Assembly (NCBI RefSeq): GCF_019175385.1
Contig: NC_083345.1
Coordinates: forward strand, 116,112,480-116,176,479
Length of the DNA: 64,000 bases
Direction of reading: 5' to 3'
Origin: Lycium barbarum
Taxonomy: Eukaryota; Streptophyta; Magnoliopsida; Solanales; Solanaceae
Part shown: piece by piece, positions 1 to 11,739 of the stretch
Position numbering within the stretch: the first letter of the stretch is position 1
How the letters are laid out: every line of letters begins with the position of its first letter
Translations under genes and position numbers: made by a program
Notes under the pieces: model-generated
What the model was told of the DNA's origin: nothing
Seen by the model: only the letters and a program-made list of their open reading frames with translations
Database searches by the model: none

Positions 1-115
1 TCATATTGCCTTCTAGGGAAAATGATTGGTGATGACAAGGAGCTGTTAGATGCTGTCTGCAATGTCGGAAAACCATTGTTCCTATTTACTGTGATTAGTG
101 AAACCTCTGTTTGCT
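1..115. repeat. Copy of RPS6 intron-2 sequence at the window edge
   Basis: These 115 bases align without gaps of note to 36235-36349, inside intron 2 of the RPS6 gene in this window, with only a handful of mismatches. The match starts at base 1, so the duplicated block probably continues off the left edge. It could belong to a second, diverged RPS6 locus or to an unrecognised repeat shared by both places. Confidence 0.75.
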
Positions 116-350
116 CAAGTTTTTACATTTGAAGAATAAAACAGTCACGAGATCCTTGTTTGCATTATTCTCATTGTTGTTACACATCCGTAAGCCGACA
201 AGGCAAAAATGGTTTTAGCGTGTAGCTTTTCATCCGTAAGCCCCTGATCTTACTTTTACATTACTGGATCTCATAAGGCATTATTCTGTTGCTCAAGTTT
301 TTACATTTGAAGAATAAAACAGTCACAAGATCCTTGTTTGCATTATTCTG
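113..350. repeat. Imperfect direct duplication, about 59-bp arms
   Basis: The segment at 113-171 (starting ctcaagtttttacatttgaa) recurs at 292-350 with one or two changes, an offset of 179 bp. A short motif, catccgtaagcc, also occurs twice in the spacer. No coding potential is seen. Confidence 0.7.
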
Positions 351-359
351 ATGAGAAAC

Positions 360-879
360 ATGTAACTAAATATAAGAGATGTCGCATAAGGAGATAACAA
401 ACAACGATATATGCAACATTCTATCTATTGCAATTGTTCATTGCCACATAAAGATGTACTCTACAGCTTGTCGACATATTTCTAGTGCAATGATAATTGT
501 ACAAAATGATAGTACTTCTCAGAAAACAAAGAGCACTAAGAATATAATTGAAAGTACCTGAAATTATTTATATATCTATTACACATGTGGATATATCTTT
601 TCTGCAAATTAATTTGAGTTGGACAACCATCATGAGCCAAATGTATCCCACGATAATCTTCCAAAGCCAAGAGGAGAAACCATCAGCTGGCAATACCAAA
701 TTTAATGAATTTGTTTACATCATATGTGTTACTAACTCATGCAAGTTAGCATTTTCAATTATCTATGGATTACGTTATTTCTCTAATCCCAAGCAGTTGT
801 CTAAACTGGCCTTACATATAAACTTTGAGCTCTAGAGCTATTGTATATGTTATGTTTTGGTTTTGCTTCTATCCTACTA
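360..879. other. Intergenic stretch, nothing recognised
   Basis: AT-rich sequence with only short chance reading frames. I see no conserved protein motif, splice structure or repeat that I can name. Confidence 0.5.
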
Positions 880-899
880 ATGTCATGCTCATTTGTATT

Positions 900-1139
900 T
901 TTATTTTTTTTTGATTAAGCACCGGGTGTCCGGGTCTCTTTGAGCCCCGACTAATCCCGGGGGTGCACAGGCCCTCGGCAAGGAGTTTCCCGCAAGTGCA
1001 CCACGGGTAATTCAGGGTTTTACCCCAGTCCGATGGCCCTCAGAAATTGTTTGCACCCAGTTAGTTTCGAACTTGAGACCTTGAAAGGGAGCAAACCCCA
1101 ATGCTCAAGCCAATTACCACCAGGCCAACCCCTAAGGGT
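900..1139 (-). mobile_element. tRNA-derived SINE, minus strand, 20-bp TSD
   Basis: Read on the minus strand it begins with a box-A-like segment (ggttggcctggtggtaattg) and a box-B-like segment (ggtctcaagttcgaaa) and ends in an A-rich tail (the T run near 900-912 on +). The flanks are a perfect 20-bp target-site duplication, atgtcatgctcatttgtatt, at 880-899 and 1140-1159. A closely related copy lies on the + strand at 39679-39907. The family resembles the solanaceous SolS SINEs; the exact subfamily is not assigned. Confidence 0.92.
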
Positions 1140-1159
1140 ATGTCATGCTCATTTGTATT

Positions 1160-1971
1160 ACAACCTACTGATGTATTTTTGGTAGTTTTTGCCTCTAATT
1201 TGCTGCATACATGGTTAAGAAATGGCATATTACAGTGGTTACTGGTCTATTGGGAATTACATGTTAGCTTGGTAGTGTTGGTTTACAAGATATATCATAT
1301 TTTCTGTAGATGCACGACTAGAAAGAAAGAAAAATAAAAATAAGTTAGATTTAGCATATTATCAAACACCCCCGGTGCAGCAGAGGGCAAACCTGATATA
1401 GTACTAACATGCATGTGAAATCCAGCAAGAAAATAGAAAATGTCCAAAACAACATACCCAATTGCAGATACCAACCTAAATTCCATTATCGATAACAGAG
1501 TGCATTTGAATTTCAGAAAGAACATACAAAATCTCAGCAGAACTAAGCAAAACAAAATACATAACAGATAAATATGGAACTCAAATTGAGAAACCAAGCA
1601 AGAAGAGAAATATATTCAAACTGAACTCATAAAAAAGAGCAGACAATAGAAGCAAAGATGAAAGCAACCAAAACCAAAGCACAACCAGAACATTGAGCAC
1701 ATGATTAAAGGAAAAATGGGCAGAAGTAAATAACTTGGTTAAATAATAAAAAGTTTTGGTACATAGTCTCTCGCAGGATAATTGAAGAGAGCTGAAAGTG
1801 TCGTCTTCTCTTTTTTCTTCTCAAAATCTACTCTCTCTATATATATAAATATGATTCTCTGTTCCTTGACAGAACGACAATTACAGAAAAACCCTCTAGT
1901 TTCCACCCAAGAACTAAAGCAGAGAAATCTGAAAAGAGAAGAAAAACTTACCGCAACATCAAAGACAAACG
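1160..1971. other. Intergenic stretch, nothing recognised
   Basis: AT-rich, with purine-rich tracts from about 1320 to 1970. No protein family or repeat is recognised. It is the left flank of the copia A insertion. Confidence 0.45.
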
Positions 1972-1976
1972 CGAAC

Positions 1977-2123
1977 TGAAAGAGATTAATTCCGTGATTA
2001 TTCTCATTGATTGAGTTGGTAAATATACCATAGTTACAATGTCCTATTAGGATACAAACTATACTAACCTAAAATAGAAGATTTACAAAATATTCTTTTA
2101 CTACATATTTACACTATTTATCA
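1977..2123 (-). repeat. Copia A 3' LTR
   Basis: 147 bp. Compared with the 5' LTR it differs at 1993 (c here, t there, a CpG/TpG pair) and by one extra A in an A run. The TGA stop codon of the polyprotein frame is formed by the first three bases of this LTR (2123-2121 read on minus). Confidence 0.95.
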
Positions 2124-2135
2124 CACCCCCGCAGT
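2124..2135 (-). other. Copia A polypurine tract
   Basis: On the minus strand, ctgcgggggtg lies immediately before the 3' LTR, where second-strand synthesis is primed. Confidence 0.8.
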
Positions 2136-2577
2136 CGAAACGGGAGGTTTACGAACGCTGAGACTGTCCCGAAAATCTTCAAATAAGACCTGTGGCAGTC
2201 CTTTAGTGAAAATATCGGCGAGCTGATATCGGGACGGAACATGAAGGACACGGACGTGGCCGCGCGCCACCTTTTCACGAACAAAATGTATATCCATCTC
2301 AATGTGCTTGGTGCGCTGATGTTGGACTGGATTTCCTGACAGGTAAATGGCACTGACATTATCACAATAAACTAAAGTAGCCTTAGGGATCGGACAATGT
2401 AGTTCCAAGAGGAGGTTACGTATCCAGCATGATTCAGAGACAACGTTAGCAACCCCCCTATATTCTGCTTCCGCACTAGAGCGGGAAAGAGTAGGTTGGC
2501 GCTTAGATGACCAAGATATCAAATTATCTCCCAAAAACACGCAATAACCCGACGTCGAGCGTCTGGTGTCTGGACAT

Positions 2578-2596
2578 CCCCCCCCCCCCCCCCCCC
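2578..2596. repeat. 19-base poly-C run inside RNase H
   Basis: Nineteen consecutive C on the + strand, encoding a glycine run right after the DADW catalytic motif, where copia elements usually carry one or two residues. The frame is the same on both sides. It is either slippage expansion in the element or a sequencing/assembly length error. Confidence 0.9.
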
Positions 2597-5500
2597 AATC
2601 AGCATCGGTGTATGAAACCAAATCAGTAACTGAAGATGAGTAGAGATGCAAACCATGATCAAGAGTACCCTGAATATACCGAATAATCCGCTTAATAGCA
2701 AGCATATGCGTATCTCGTGGAGCATGCATATGAAGACAAATCTGTTGTACGGCATAAGAAATATCCGGTCTGGTGAAGGTAAGATACTGAAGAGCACCTG
2801 CAAGGCTCCGGAAATGAGTGGGATCGTCACACAGATCGCCAGAAGAGGCACTGACCTTCGGTTTAGTGTCAACCGGAGTGGAAGAAGGCTTACACGAGGA
2901 CATTCATGCACGTTCAATAATGTCCGTAGCATAACTTCGTTGTGATAGAAACATACCACCCTTGTGACGGGTCACCGCAATGCCAAGAAAATAGTTCAAA
3001 GGACCTAAGTCCTTCATAGCAAATTCTGAGCCAAGAAGGCCCATAATAGAACAGCGGAGAGCATCTGAAGAAGCAGTAAGAATAATATCATCCACATATA
3101 GTAAAATATAAGCCAAGTGGTGCCCTTTGCGATAGATGAACAAGGAGTGGTCAGACCTGCTATTAGCAAAACCAATGGAAGAAACAAAGTCAGCAAATCT
3201 TTTATACCAAGCTCTCGGTGCCTGTTTAAGCTCATATAAGGACTTGCGCAACAAACACACATAATCGGGACGAGATGGGTCTCTAAAACCCATAGGCTGA
3301 TGCATATAAACCGTCTTCTTGAGCTTGCCATGAAGAAATGCATTTTTGACATCCAACTGATGAATGGGCAAATGTTTAGATAGAGCTAGACTTAAGACAG
3401 TGCGGATCGTTGCTGGCTTCACGACCGGACTGAAAGTCTCACCACAATCAATGCCAACCTGCTGTGTTTTGCCATCACCTACAAGACGGGCTTTATGCCT
3501 CTCAAAATCACCATTAGACTTTTCTTTATGAGTAAAAATCTACATAGACCGAATAACATTCACATTAGGTGGACGGGGTACCAACTCCCACGTCTTATTT
3601 TTAATAAGAGCATCATATTCATCATCCATGGCCAATTTCCAATTCGAGTCACATAGCGCATCCAACGGTTTACGAGGTATGGGGGACTTGGTGACCGCCG
3701 CATGTAGATTAAATGGGTGCTTGGGTTTGAAAATCCCGCGCTGACTACGAGTGACCATGCGTGTGTGGGTATTGGGTTGGACAGGTGGAGAAATGGTCGA
3801 GTTTTGCGGGGTGGTGGGAAACTGGTGGGGGAGAGGGGCGGACTGGTCCTGCGTAGAGGACGATGGAGGCTGCTGCCCAGGTGGGGAGGGGTCGGCGTGG
3901 TCTTGAGTCACGGGCAGCGACGGAGGGGGACAGGGCAGCGGTGAAGGGCTGGAGGCTATATGATGGATCAAGTAAGGAGAGAGGCCATCATCAAGGAAGT
4001 CATAAGAGGTGGGAGCCGGAGAATGGATTTTGGAAAACGGAAATTGAGTCTCATCAAATAAAACGTGACGACAAATAATGATTTTATTTGAGGATAAATC
4101 AAAACATTTGTAGCCACGATGGTTTGGTGGATATCCCAAAAAGACACATGGAGTTGACCGAGGGTGCAACTTGTGAATAGTAGTAGACGGAAAAAGGGGA
4201 TAACATAAACACCCAAAGACTCGGAGATGAGAATAAGATGGTTTCCGTTGGTAAAGGACCTCTAAAGGTGATTTGTGACCCAATAGCTTACTTGGTAAAA
4301 TATTAATGAGATACGTCGCCATTTGCAATGCATGATGCCAAAAAGACGGAGGAATGGAGGCATGAGCAAGAAGAGTCCGGATGACATTATTTAGTGAACG
4401 AATTTTTCTTTCTGCTTTCCCATTTTGAGAGGATGTATGTGGACACGAAAGACGAAAAGACATCCCATTGGATGCACAAAATTTTCCGAATTGACTATTA
4501 GTATATTCCCTCCCATTATCACATTGGACATTCTTGATAGGACGTTCAAATTGAGTAAGAATATGGGTTTTAAAATCCATGAATTTTGAGTAAACATCAG
4601 ATTTTCTAGCCAAAGGGAAAGTCCACAAATAGTTGGTAAAATCATCCAAAAACAGAACATAATAACGATGGCCCATAGAACTCAAAATTGGAGAAGTCCA
4701 CAAATCACTATGAATAATGTCAAATGGAAACAAAGTTTCGGAAATAGAACTAGCAAATGGCAACTTAACATGTTTACCAAGAACGCAAGAATGACAAATA
4801 CTAGATGAACTAGAACTATTACATTCAATGCTTTTATTACGCCTAAGAAAATCCAAAATAGAAGCTCCCGGGTGGCCCAAATGATCATGCCAACGGGTAG
4901 AAGACAAGGCAGCAAAAGTCGACGGTGAATTGGTGGAAAATTTGAAGGTGGACAATGGATAGAGAGCACCCCTACTATTACATCTCATGAGAGCCATTCC
5001 CGTCCGGAAATCCTTCACAGAAAACCCATAAGGATCAAATTCAACACTCACATAGTTATCAGTAGTAAATTTACGAACCGATATCAAATTCTTTATGAGT
5101 TTTGGCGCATGAAGGACATTGTTTAACAATAAAGGAGGGTTCGGGGGAGGCAATTTAGCATGACCACAACCTCGAATTGGAATTGAATTACCATTACCAA
5201 CAACAATGCCAGTATTACGATTGCTCAAATTAGAATAAGACGAGAGAGTACCTTTTATGGATGTCATATGGGACGTGGCGCCGGTATCCATATACCAATT
5301 CGAATCGGGTTGGTTCAACGTCATCGTGTGCATAGACGATTCAATATCCGTCGGAGTCCATTGCGTCGGTAGGCCCGCGGCTGCATATGCCTGCTGCTGT
5401 AGTCGCGAGCCCAAAATGACAGGCTGGGCCAGCGACCTCGGGCCAGACGAAGAAGATGGCGGCTGTGGCCGAGCCCACTGCATGGTAGGATATGGGCAAG

Positions 5501-6510
5501 GGGGAGCCCACTGAGGCATCCAACCCCACTGCCACAGTGAGGAGGGTTGTTGCCACTGCTGCTGGTCACCTGAGGGGCGTCCTCCACGGCGTCGGCTGCC
5601 ACTGCCGCCGCCCGAACCACGGCCACAGCCGTTATTATTCCCGCCGCTAGAGCCGCGGTTTTTGTTGTTATTTTTGCCCCGATGATGGTGAGAACGACCA
5701 GAATTTTCCAGATGAGAAGAGTCATCAAAATCACGTTTGGAATTAGCCACCATAGCCGCGGGCGAGTCATCGTGCATTTCAGCCAACGCCTTTTCCTCAA
5801 GGCACAAACTTGACCGAGCTTCGGAGAATGGTGGAAGAGGCTTACTTTGGCGGATGTAGGTACCCAAATTCTTGTATGCCTCTGGGAGTCCAGCCACCAG
5901 TTGGAGAACGAGGTGGTTGTCGGTCACCGGAGCCCCCACACTCTTAAGTTGATCGGCCAAGGTCTTGAGACGTTGGCAATACGCCGAAGCGTTTGGAAAA
6001 TCCCGCATCTTGACATGAGAGAAATCATGTTCCAAAGAAACGGCACGGGATTTTTTGTTGTCTTGAAAAAGATTAAGGAGGCGATCCCAGGCCTCCTTTG
6101 CCGATAGGTCTTCTTCGATGATTGTATGCAATAAGTCCGTGGAGATGGTTGCATATACCCATTGAAGTACCGTGGCATCCAAAGTGGACCACAACTCCTT
6201 TTCGTCATCGGTGGTAGGAGCCTTCTCCTTTCCGGTTGGCAGAATGTGGGAAAGGACACGGTGAGACCGGGCATGAAGTTTGAATAATTCGGCCCAAGCC
6301 GAATAATGATCTGTTTCCATCTCAAGAATGATTGGGATGTGATTCTTGATGTTGGAGACAGCCAAAGCAGGATGGAACTTGGTGTGTGCCATTGATGGAA
6401 GGCAAGAAAAATGGACGGAAATCGAAAAAGAAGAAGAAGAAGACGTCGGAAAAGTGGGTAGAGGACGTCGGAGAATTAGGGCAGCTGAAGAGAAGGAAAA
6501 GAAACCCTAG

Positions 6511-6522
6511 TATCTGATACCA
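6511..6522 (-). other. Copia A primer binding site (tRNA-iMet type)
   Basis: Directly next to the 5' LTR the minus strand reads tggtatcagata. This matches the usual plant copia primer site complementary to the 3' end of initiator-Met tRNA (TGGTATCAGAGC) apart from the last bases. Confidence 0.9.
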
Positions 6523-6668
6523 TGAAAGAGATTAATTCTGTGATTATTCTCATTGATTGAGTTGGTAAATATACCATAGTTACAATGTCCTATTAGGATA
6601 CAAACTATACTAACCTAAAATAGAAGATTTACAAATATTCTTTTACTACATATTTACACTATTTATCA
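6523..6668 (-). repeat. Copia A 5' LTR
   Basis: 146 bp, almost identical to the 3' LTR. It is followed on the minus strand by the primer binding site and then the gag start codon at 6392. Confidence 0.95.
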
Positions 6669-6854
6669 CGAACCAAAGTAGGGAAATTTAAAACTATAAT
6701 TAGAATTGAAGACCAGTAGTAGAGAAGGAGAAGCGCTAGAGAGAGAATAGATTTTCGGAGCAGATTCTAGAATATACAGATGTCAACAATGAAGAACAAA
6801 GCGCATTACATAGCACATGAAAGAGTTTATTACAGCTTTTCCTAAAGTAAATAT

Positions 6855-7097
6855 TGTTATAAAATGAAAACTATAAAGTAAATGCATAGAAGAATATGTA
6901 GAGAGAATATGTAGAGAGATATCAGATTATATTCTCCTTTCAATTCTACATATGGCCTTTATTTATAGAGGAAAATAAGTAGCTTAATGACTAAGTAGCT
7001 TAATGGCTAAGCCATTTAGGTGACTAAGTAACTTAATGGACAAACATACTCATAACAAGTCCAATATAAATGGACATACATATAATTATTTACAACA
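6855..7097 (-). repeat. Copia B 3' LTR
   Basis: 243 bp. On the minus strand it carries a TATA-like ctataaataaag. A short internal repeat (tagcttaatg, taagtaacttaatgg) occurs several times. Confidence 0.92.
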
Positions 7098-7297
7098 CTC
7101 CCCCTTGGATGTCCATTAATAGACGATGTGCCTCATTAAAACCTTATTAGGAAAAACCCTGTAGGAAAAAGCCTCAATGAAGGAAAAAGAGTACACATAT
7201 CTAGTAATACGCTTTGAGAGCTGCCTCATTAAAAACCTTACCAAGAAACCCCAATGGGACAAAACTTGGTTAAGGAAAAAAGAGTACAACGCGTATT

Positions 7298-8612
7298 TCA
7301 CTCCCCCTGACGAAGACCAAGATTCAGATGTCGGAGACTTCGCATTCCAATCTTGAATATCATCTTCTCAAGAGTTGAAGTTGGCAAAGATTTGGTGACC
7401 AAATCTGCAGGATTGTCACTTGAACAGATTTGTTGCACATCAATATCACCATTCTTCTGGAGATCATGTGTGAAAAATAACTTTGGTGGAATGTGCTTCG
7501 TTCTATCTCTTTTTATGAAACCTCCTTTTAATTGAGTTATGCATGTAGCATTATCTTCATATAATACTGTGGGTATTTTTGTATCACACTTCAAGCCACA
7601 TCTTTCTCTGATGAAATATATCATTGATCTCAACCACATACATTCTCTACTTGCTTCATGAATAGCGATCATCTCAGCATGATTTGAAGAAGTAGCAACA
7701 ATGGACTGTTTTGTCGATCGTCATGACAATGCAGTACCTCCACATATAAACAGATAGCTTGTTTGAGATCGAGCTTTATGTGGATCAGATAAATAACCTG
7801 CATCTGCATAACCAACAAGATTTCGTTCCAATGTCTTCGTGTAGGAGAAGAGTTATATCTTGCTAGCGAATTAACAGAGAACGCTAAGTCAGGTCTTGTA
7901 GCGTTAGCAAGATACATAAGTGCACCAATTGCACTAAGATATGGTACTTCAGGACCAAGAAGCTCTTCATTTTCTTCTTGAGGTCGGAACGGATCTTTAC
8001 TCACTTCAAGTGAGCGAACAACCATTGGAGTACTTAAAGGATGCGCATTGTCCATGTAAAATCGTTTTAAAACTTTCTCAGTATAGGCAGATTGATGGAT
8101 AAAGATCCCTTTTGCGAAATGTTTAATTTGCAGACCAAGACAAAGTTTTGTCTTTCAGAGATCTTTCATCTCAAATTCTTCCTTCAAATATTCAATCGCC
8201 TCTTGGAGCTCTTCTGGAGTTCCAATGAGATTTATGTCATCAACATAAACAGCAAGTATAATGAACCCTGATTTTGTTTTCTTAATAAAAACACATGGAC
8301 AAATGGCATCATTTATATATCCTTCATTTATCAAGTACTCACTTAGGCGATTATGTACTCACTTAGGCGATTATATCACATGCGCCCTGATTGTTTTAAA
8401 CCATATAATGATCTTTGTAATCTGATTGAATACATTTCCCGAGACTTTAAACCAAATGCTTCAGGCATTTTATATCCTTCAAGAATTTTCATACAAATCT
8501 CATCAAGTAAGCCACATAGGCTGTAACAGCATCCATCAGTATAAATAATGTGACATTTTCTAATGTTTGGACTGCTGATCCAATACACATTACGTTTACC
8601 AAGATGCATCAT
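7298..8612 (-). pseudogene. Copia B reverse transcriptase / RNase H remnant
   Basis: Read on the minus strand from 8612 downwards, broken frames show in order SLYGLKQSGRMWY (RT), VYVDDINLIGT (the YVDD active site, near 8240-8250), LKEEFEMKDL, the connection segment PLSTPM and ANATRPDLAFSVN, then RNase H with YEDNATCI and RTKHI. A stop follows EMKDL and there are frame breaks near 7672-7760, inside RNase H. It ends a few hundred bases before the 3' LTR. It is clearly copia pol and clearly non-functional. Confidence 0.92.
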
Positions 8613-8640
8613 TTTACTTGGTAATTATTTCTATATCAAC

Positions 8641-11452
8641 ATACTTTAAGAGACGTAGTACTCAGATCCTCACAATTTTATACAATATTACGCGCCATAT
8701 TGTATCAAAGATATCGTCGACAAGATATCATTTTGTATCGGTTCGCAATTCGACATAACTTACTGAGATCTCATCACTTCATCATTTTCAGGTACCTGAA
8801 CCTCTCATAAGGTTTATGAAGTGTTGTGTCGTAGCTCTTCAAGAGCACATTGCCTCTTTATTATGATCATTTGCTCCTCTTTTTTTCAAGGCATTTGACT
8901 TGAATTATCTGAGGATCATACTGATGATAATTCACAACATATTTCTTAGCTTCTCATTCTCTCCCCCTTATTTTAGTGACATATGTCCCCATTTTCTTTG
9001 GGAAAATCCATCTGTGTGCATCATGGTACATCCATTAATCATGTACCGCACATCAAATGCTAAAATATGGAAATATCTAGTTCCTGACCCTGAACCAAAT
9101 ATGAGGGGAGAATTTATCAAAATTTATTGATCTGAAACATACAAGTGCTGTTGTATGCAATATATTATATCTTAGACCAACATCCGAAGCTTTGTTCTCA
9201 TAAGCAATGGTTTAGCTATATAATGGAGGCATCCAACGCTAAACCAGCTTAAATATAAACCAGCATTATCAAGATGATTGTCTTGATTACATATTCTGAA
9301 AAATGTGCTTCCAACTCAATTATTTTGAGCAAGCAACTTTGTAAATGTCAAACTGCCAGTTGACAATAAACATACATGTGACCGTCTCATAGATGCATCT
9401 ATTTTAAGACATCACATTGCAGGTGAAGGGGCCCACATTCACCTTTTATATTTTTCATAATTTTGGGGATTCAATCCCAACATTAGCTGGTGTAATCATC
9501 TCATCACGAGAACAAGCAACACAAACAAATTCTTGAAGAATTTTCTAGTTCTTCAATATATTTTTAATACTCAATTAGCACATCAGATTTAAATCAGGAT
9601 GATCAAATTGGTCTTGTCAACTGATAAAATTATTTGTACCCGTAAACTTCAAGTTTACTATGACGAGTGCTATTTCTTTTAATAAACTTCTGGTTTACTA
9701 CTACATGAAATTGTATATCAATAAACTTCTGGTTTATCGTGGTATATGATTTCATCATGCTCAGGTAACATTTCACATGAGTATTTCTTACCGTAGTAAC
9801 TTGACGATATTTAATATTCCGATCATTTACAGTCTCAATATGATAACCATTTTTATTGTTAGTAAACTTCAGGTCTACTACAGTGTTCCGATCGTACCAA
9901 TTATGATCTATGATGAATGGTATTATCATATATAACGTCTTCAAGAGACTTCAATTTATTTATCATAATCAGATATTATTTGGACACGGCTAGTGTCATG
10001 ATACTTGCAAATAAATAATTAGCTCTTCCGGAGTCTTTGATCATTAATTTCTATTACCAAATATTTCTCAAATACTTTTGATACCATGAAAGTAAATTTT
10101 GACACTACTAGTGTCACGAAATAAATATTGAATTCTAAACTTCAATATTTTAAACATCTCCTTCAGGGAGATTAATCATTAACATCTGAACATTTTCTAC
10201 CAAAGAGGTAACCACATAGTTATTAATTCCTTCAGAGGAAAATACATTAATTGTTATTTCCTTCGAGAAAATCAATAACAATTAACCATAATGTATTAAT
10301 GTGGTTATAGCAGAACCGTTCTACTCTGCTCTCTTTTCCTTAGAATGATGCTTTGATAAAATTATTTAAGATGTTTCTGCGTACGACAGGTACGTGTTGC
10401 TATGTCTTAATTTCATACCACCAAAATAACATGTATATTCCTTGTATTTTATCTCTCCAGGAGACAGGTTGTGGTATTTATTCATTCACTTCAGGGAATG
10501 AAACCTGATTATTTAAGTGTGCTTGAAATACAACGCTCATCAATAGCTCGTTATTTTGCTCAAACACAAAAAAAACATTGCTTCAGAGAATTTCTCAGAT
10601 ATTTTGGTAATTCTTTCTGCTTCAGGAGTAAAGTTTCAGAGTTTTACTGCTTCGGGAGTAAAGCATATAATATTCAGAATATTTCTTCTCAATTATTCTA
10701 CCTCTTCTGGAGATGGATCATGATATTTTCACAATCAAATGCACGTTTATATTTATAGACTTTACTACATATTGTCACATTCACTTCAGGGAATGAATCT
10801 ATATTTATAGCTTATATCAAAAGTTCTCATTCTTCAAAAATGGAACACAATCATCTTAACGTGCAGGCCTTAAGCATATCAAATTGTGATAGCTTAGAAT
10901 TTCTTTTAAGATATTGCTACTTCAGGAGCAAATCGAGGCATACATACAATTTATAGAATCTTTCTCTAACATATCTTTATGTAAACATTGAAGTAGATAT
11001 AGTTATGTAAATAAAGTATTACACACACTTTATTACATATATTACTATGAAAATATTATCATTTCTAGTGATTTTAATGAAGACATGATATTACCACTTC
11101 TGATGGCTGTACACATGATAACATCACTTCTGATCGTGATGTTAATAGCATAATATTTCTTGATGTCTTATCACGTATTGCTATTCAGGAGCAATTAATG
11201 CTTTTGAAATTTTAATAGCGTGAAAGAGATTAAGACAACATACAAATCAAAATTCATAAATTGTTAAAGAATCATACCTGCGGGTAGCAGGTTGCCAACG
11301 AATCTTATATGCATATGCATATGTTAGTATCTTTTTCTTTAAATGGGAGGAGCATAGCAAATCATGACTTGTGATATCTTCTGGCATTATTTTTGTTCTC
11401 CGTAGCATTGTAACACTTTGATCTTTTCAAAATAAGTGCTCAAGATAGAGTC
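8641..11452 (-). other. Copia B internal non-coding region
   Basis: About 2.8 kb of AT-rich sequence between the 5' LTR and the surviving RT, with no open frame of note. Instead it holds dispersed short motifs: variants of ataaacttctggtttact (9640-9890, four times) and of cttcaggagtaa or cttcagggaatga (10160-11200, about ten times). The latter resemble imperfect inverted TTC..GAA units. Confidence 0.6.
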
Positions 11453-11464
11453 TCGTGCTGATAA
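11453..11464 (-). other. Copia B probable primer binding site
   Basis: The minus strand reads ttatcagcacga, two bases inside the 5' LTR. It occupies the primer-site position and is of a type seen in other plant copia elements; I have not confirmed which tRNA it pairs with. Confidence 0.6.
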
Positions 11465-11466
11465 CG

Positions 11467-11713
11467 TGTTATAAAATGAAAACTATAAAGTAAATGCACA
11501 GAAGAAATATGTAGAGAGAATATGTAGAGAGATATCGGATTATATTCTCCTTCTTTCAATTCTACATATGGCCTCTATTTATAGAGGAAAATAAGTAGCT
11601 TAATGGCTAAGTAAGTTAATGGCTAAGTCATTGAGGTGGCTAAGTAACTTAATGGACAAACATACTCATAACAAGTCCAATATAAATGGACATACATATA
11701 ATTATTTACAACA
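11467..11713 (-). repeat. Copia B 5' LTR
   Basis: 247 bp, about 3 percent substituted relative to the partner LTR, with one extra 4-bp and one extra 1-bp insertion. The TATA-like ctataaatagag on the minus strand is retained. Confidence 0.92.
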
Positions 11714-11739
11714 AATATCATAATTACATCTTTTTTTTT

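Larger units (their letters stand above)
2121..6392 (-). pseudogene. Copia A gag-pol polyprotein, two nonsense codons
   Basis: One reading frame runs from ATG at 6392 to the stop at 2121, interrupted only by TAG at 3540-3542 and TGA at 2904-2906. Residues 1-200 are a copia-type gag. Residues 230-280 are rich in Gly, Arg and Asn and I see no CCHC zinc knuckle. Protease has WYMDTGATSH at 366-375. The integrase has an HHCC finger (His near 502-506, CHSC at 533-536) and the catalytic triad D563, D625, E661, a D-D-35-E spacing. After the first stop, reverse transcriptase shows YVDD, and RNase H shows DADW and the acidic partners in AEAEYR and YCDN. Both stops are single-base changes of the kind left by cytosine deamination: the first replaces a Trp codon, the second an Arg CGA codon. 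Without them this would look autonomous. I do not assign a copia lineage. Confidence 0.95.
1977..6668 (-). mobile_element. Copia A: near-intact Ty1/copia LTR retrotransposon
   Basis: A complete element of 4,692 bp in minus orientation. It has short LTRs (1977-2123 and 6523-6668, starting TG and ending CA), a 5-bp target duplication cgaac at 1972-1976 and 6669-6673, a primer binding site next to the 5' LTR, and a purine tract next to the 3' LTR. The domain order on the minus strand is gag, protease, integrase, reverse transcriptase, RNase H, which defines Ty1/copia. LTRs of about 147 bp are at the short end for plant copia. They differ by one substitution and one 1-bp indel, so the insertion is recent. 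Confidence 0.97.
6855..11713 (-). mobile_element. Copia B: defective Ty1/copia LTR retrotransposon
   Basis: Minus-strand element of 4,859 bp. LTRs are 6855-7097 and 11467-11713, both starting tgttataaaatg and ending caaca, with a 5-bp target duplication aatat at 6850-6854 and 11714-11718. A purine tract (aagggggag on minus) adjoins the 3' LTR, and ttatcagcacga adjoins the 5' LTR as a probable primer site. Only the C-terminal part of pol is recognisable; gag, protease and integrase are missing or beyond recognition. The LTRs differ by about eight substitutions and two indels, so it is older than copia A. Confidence 0.93.
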
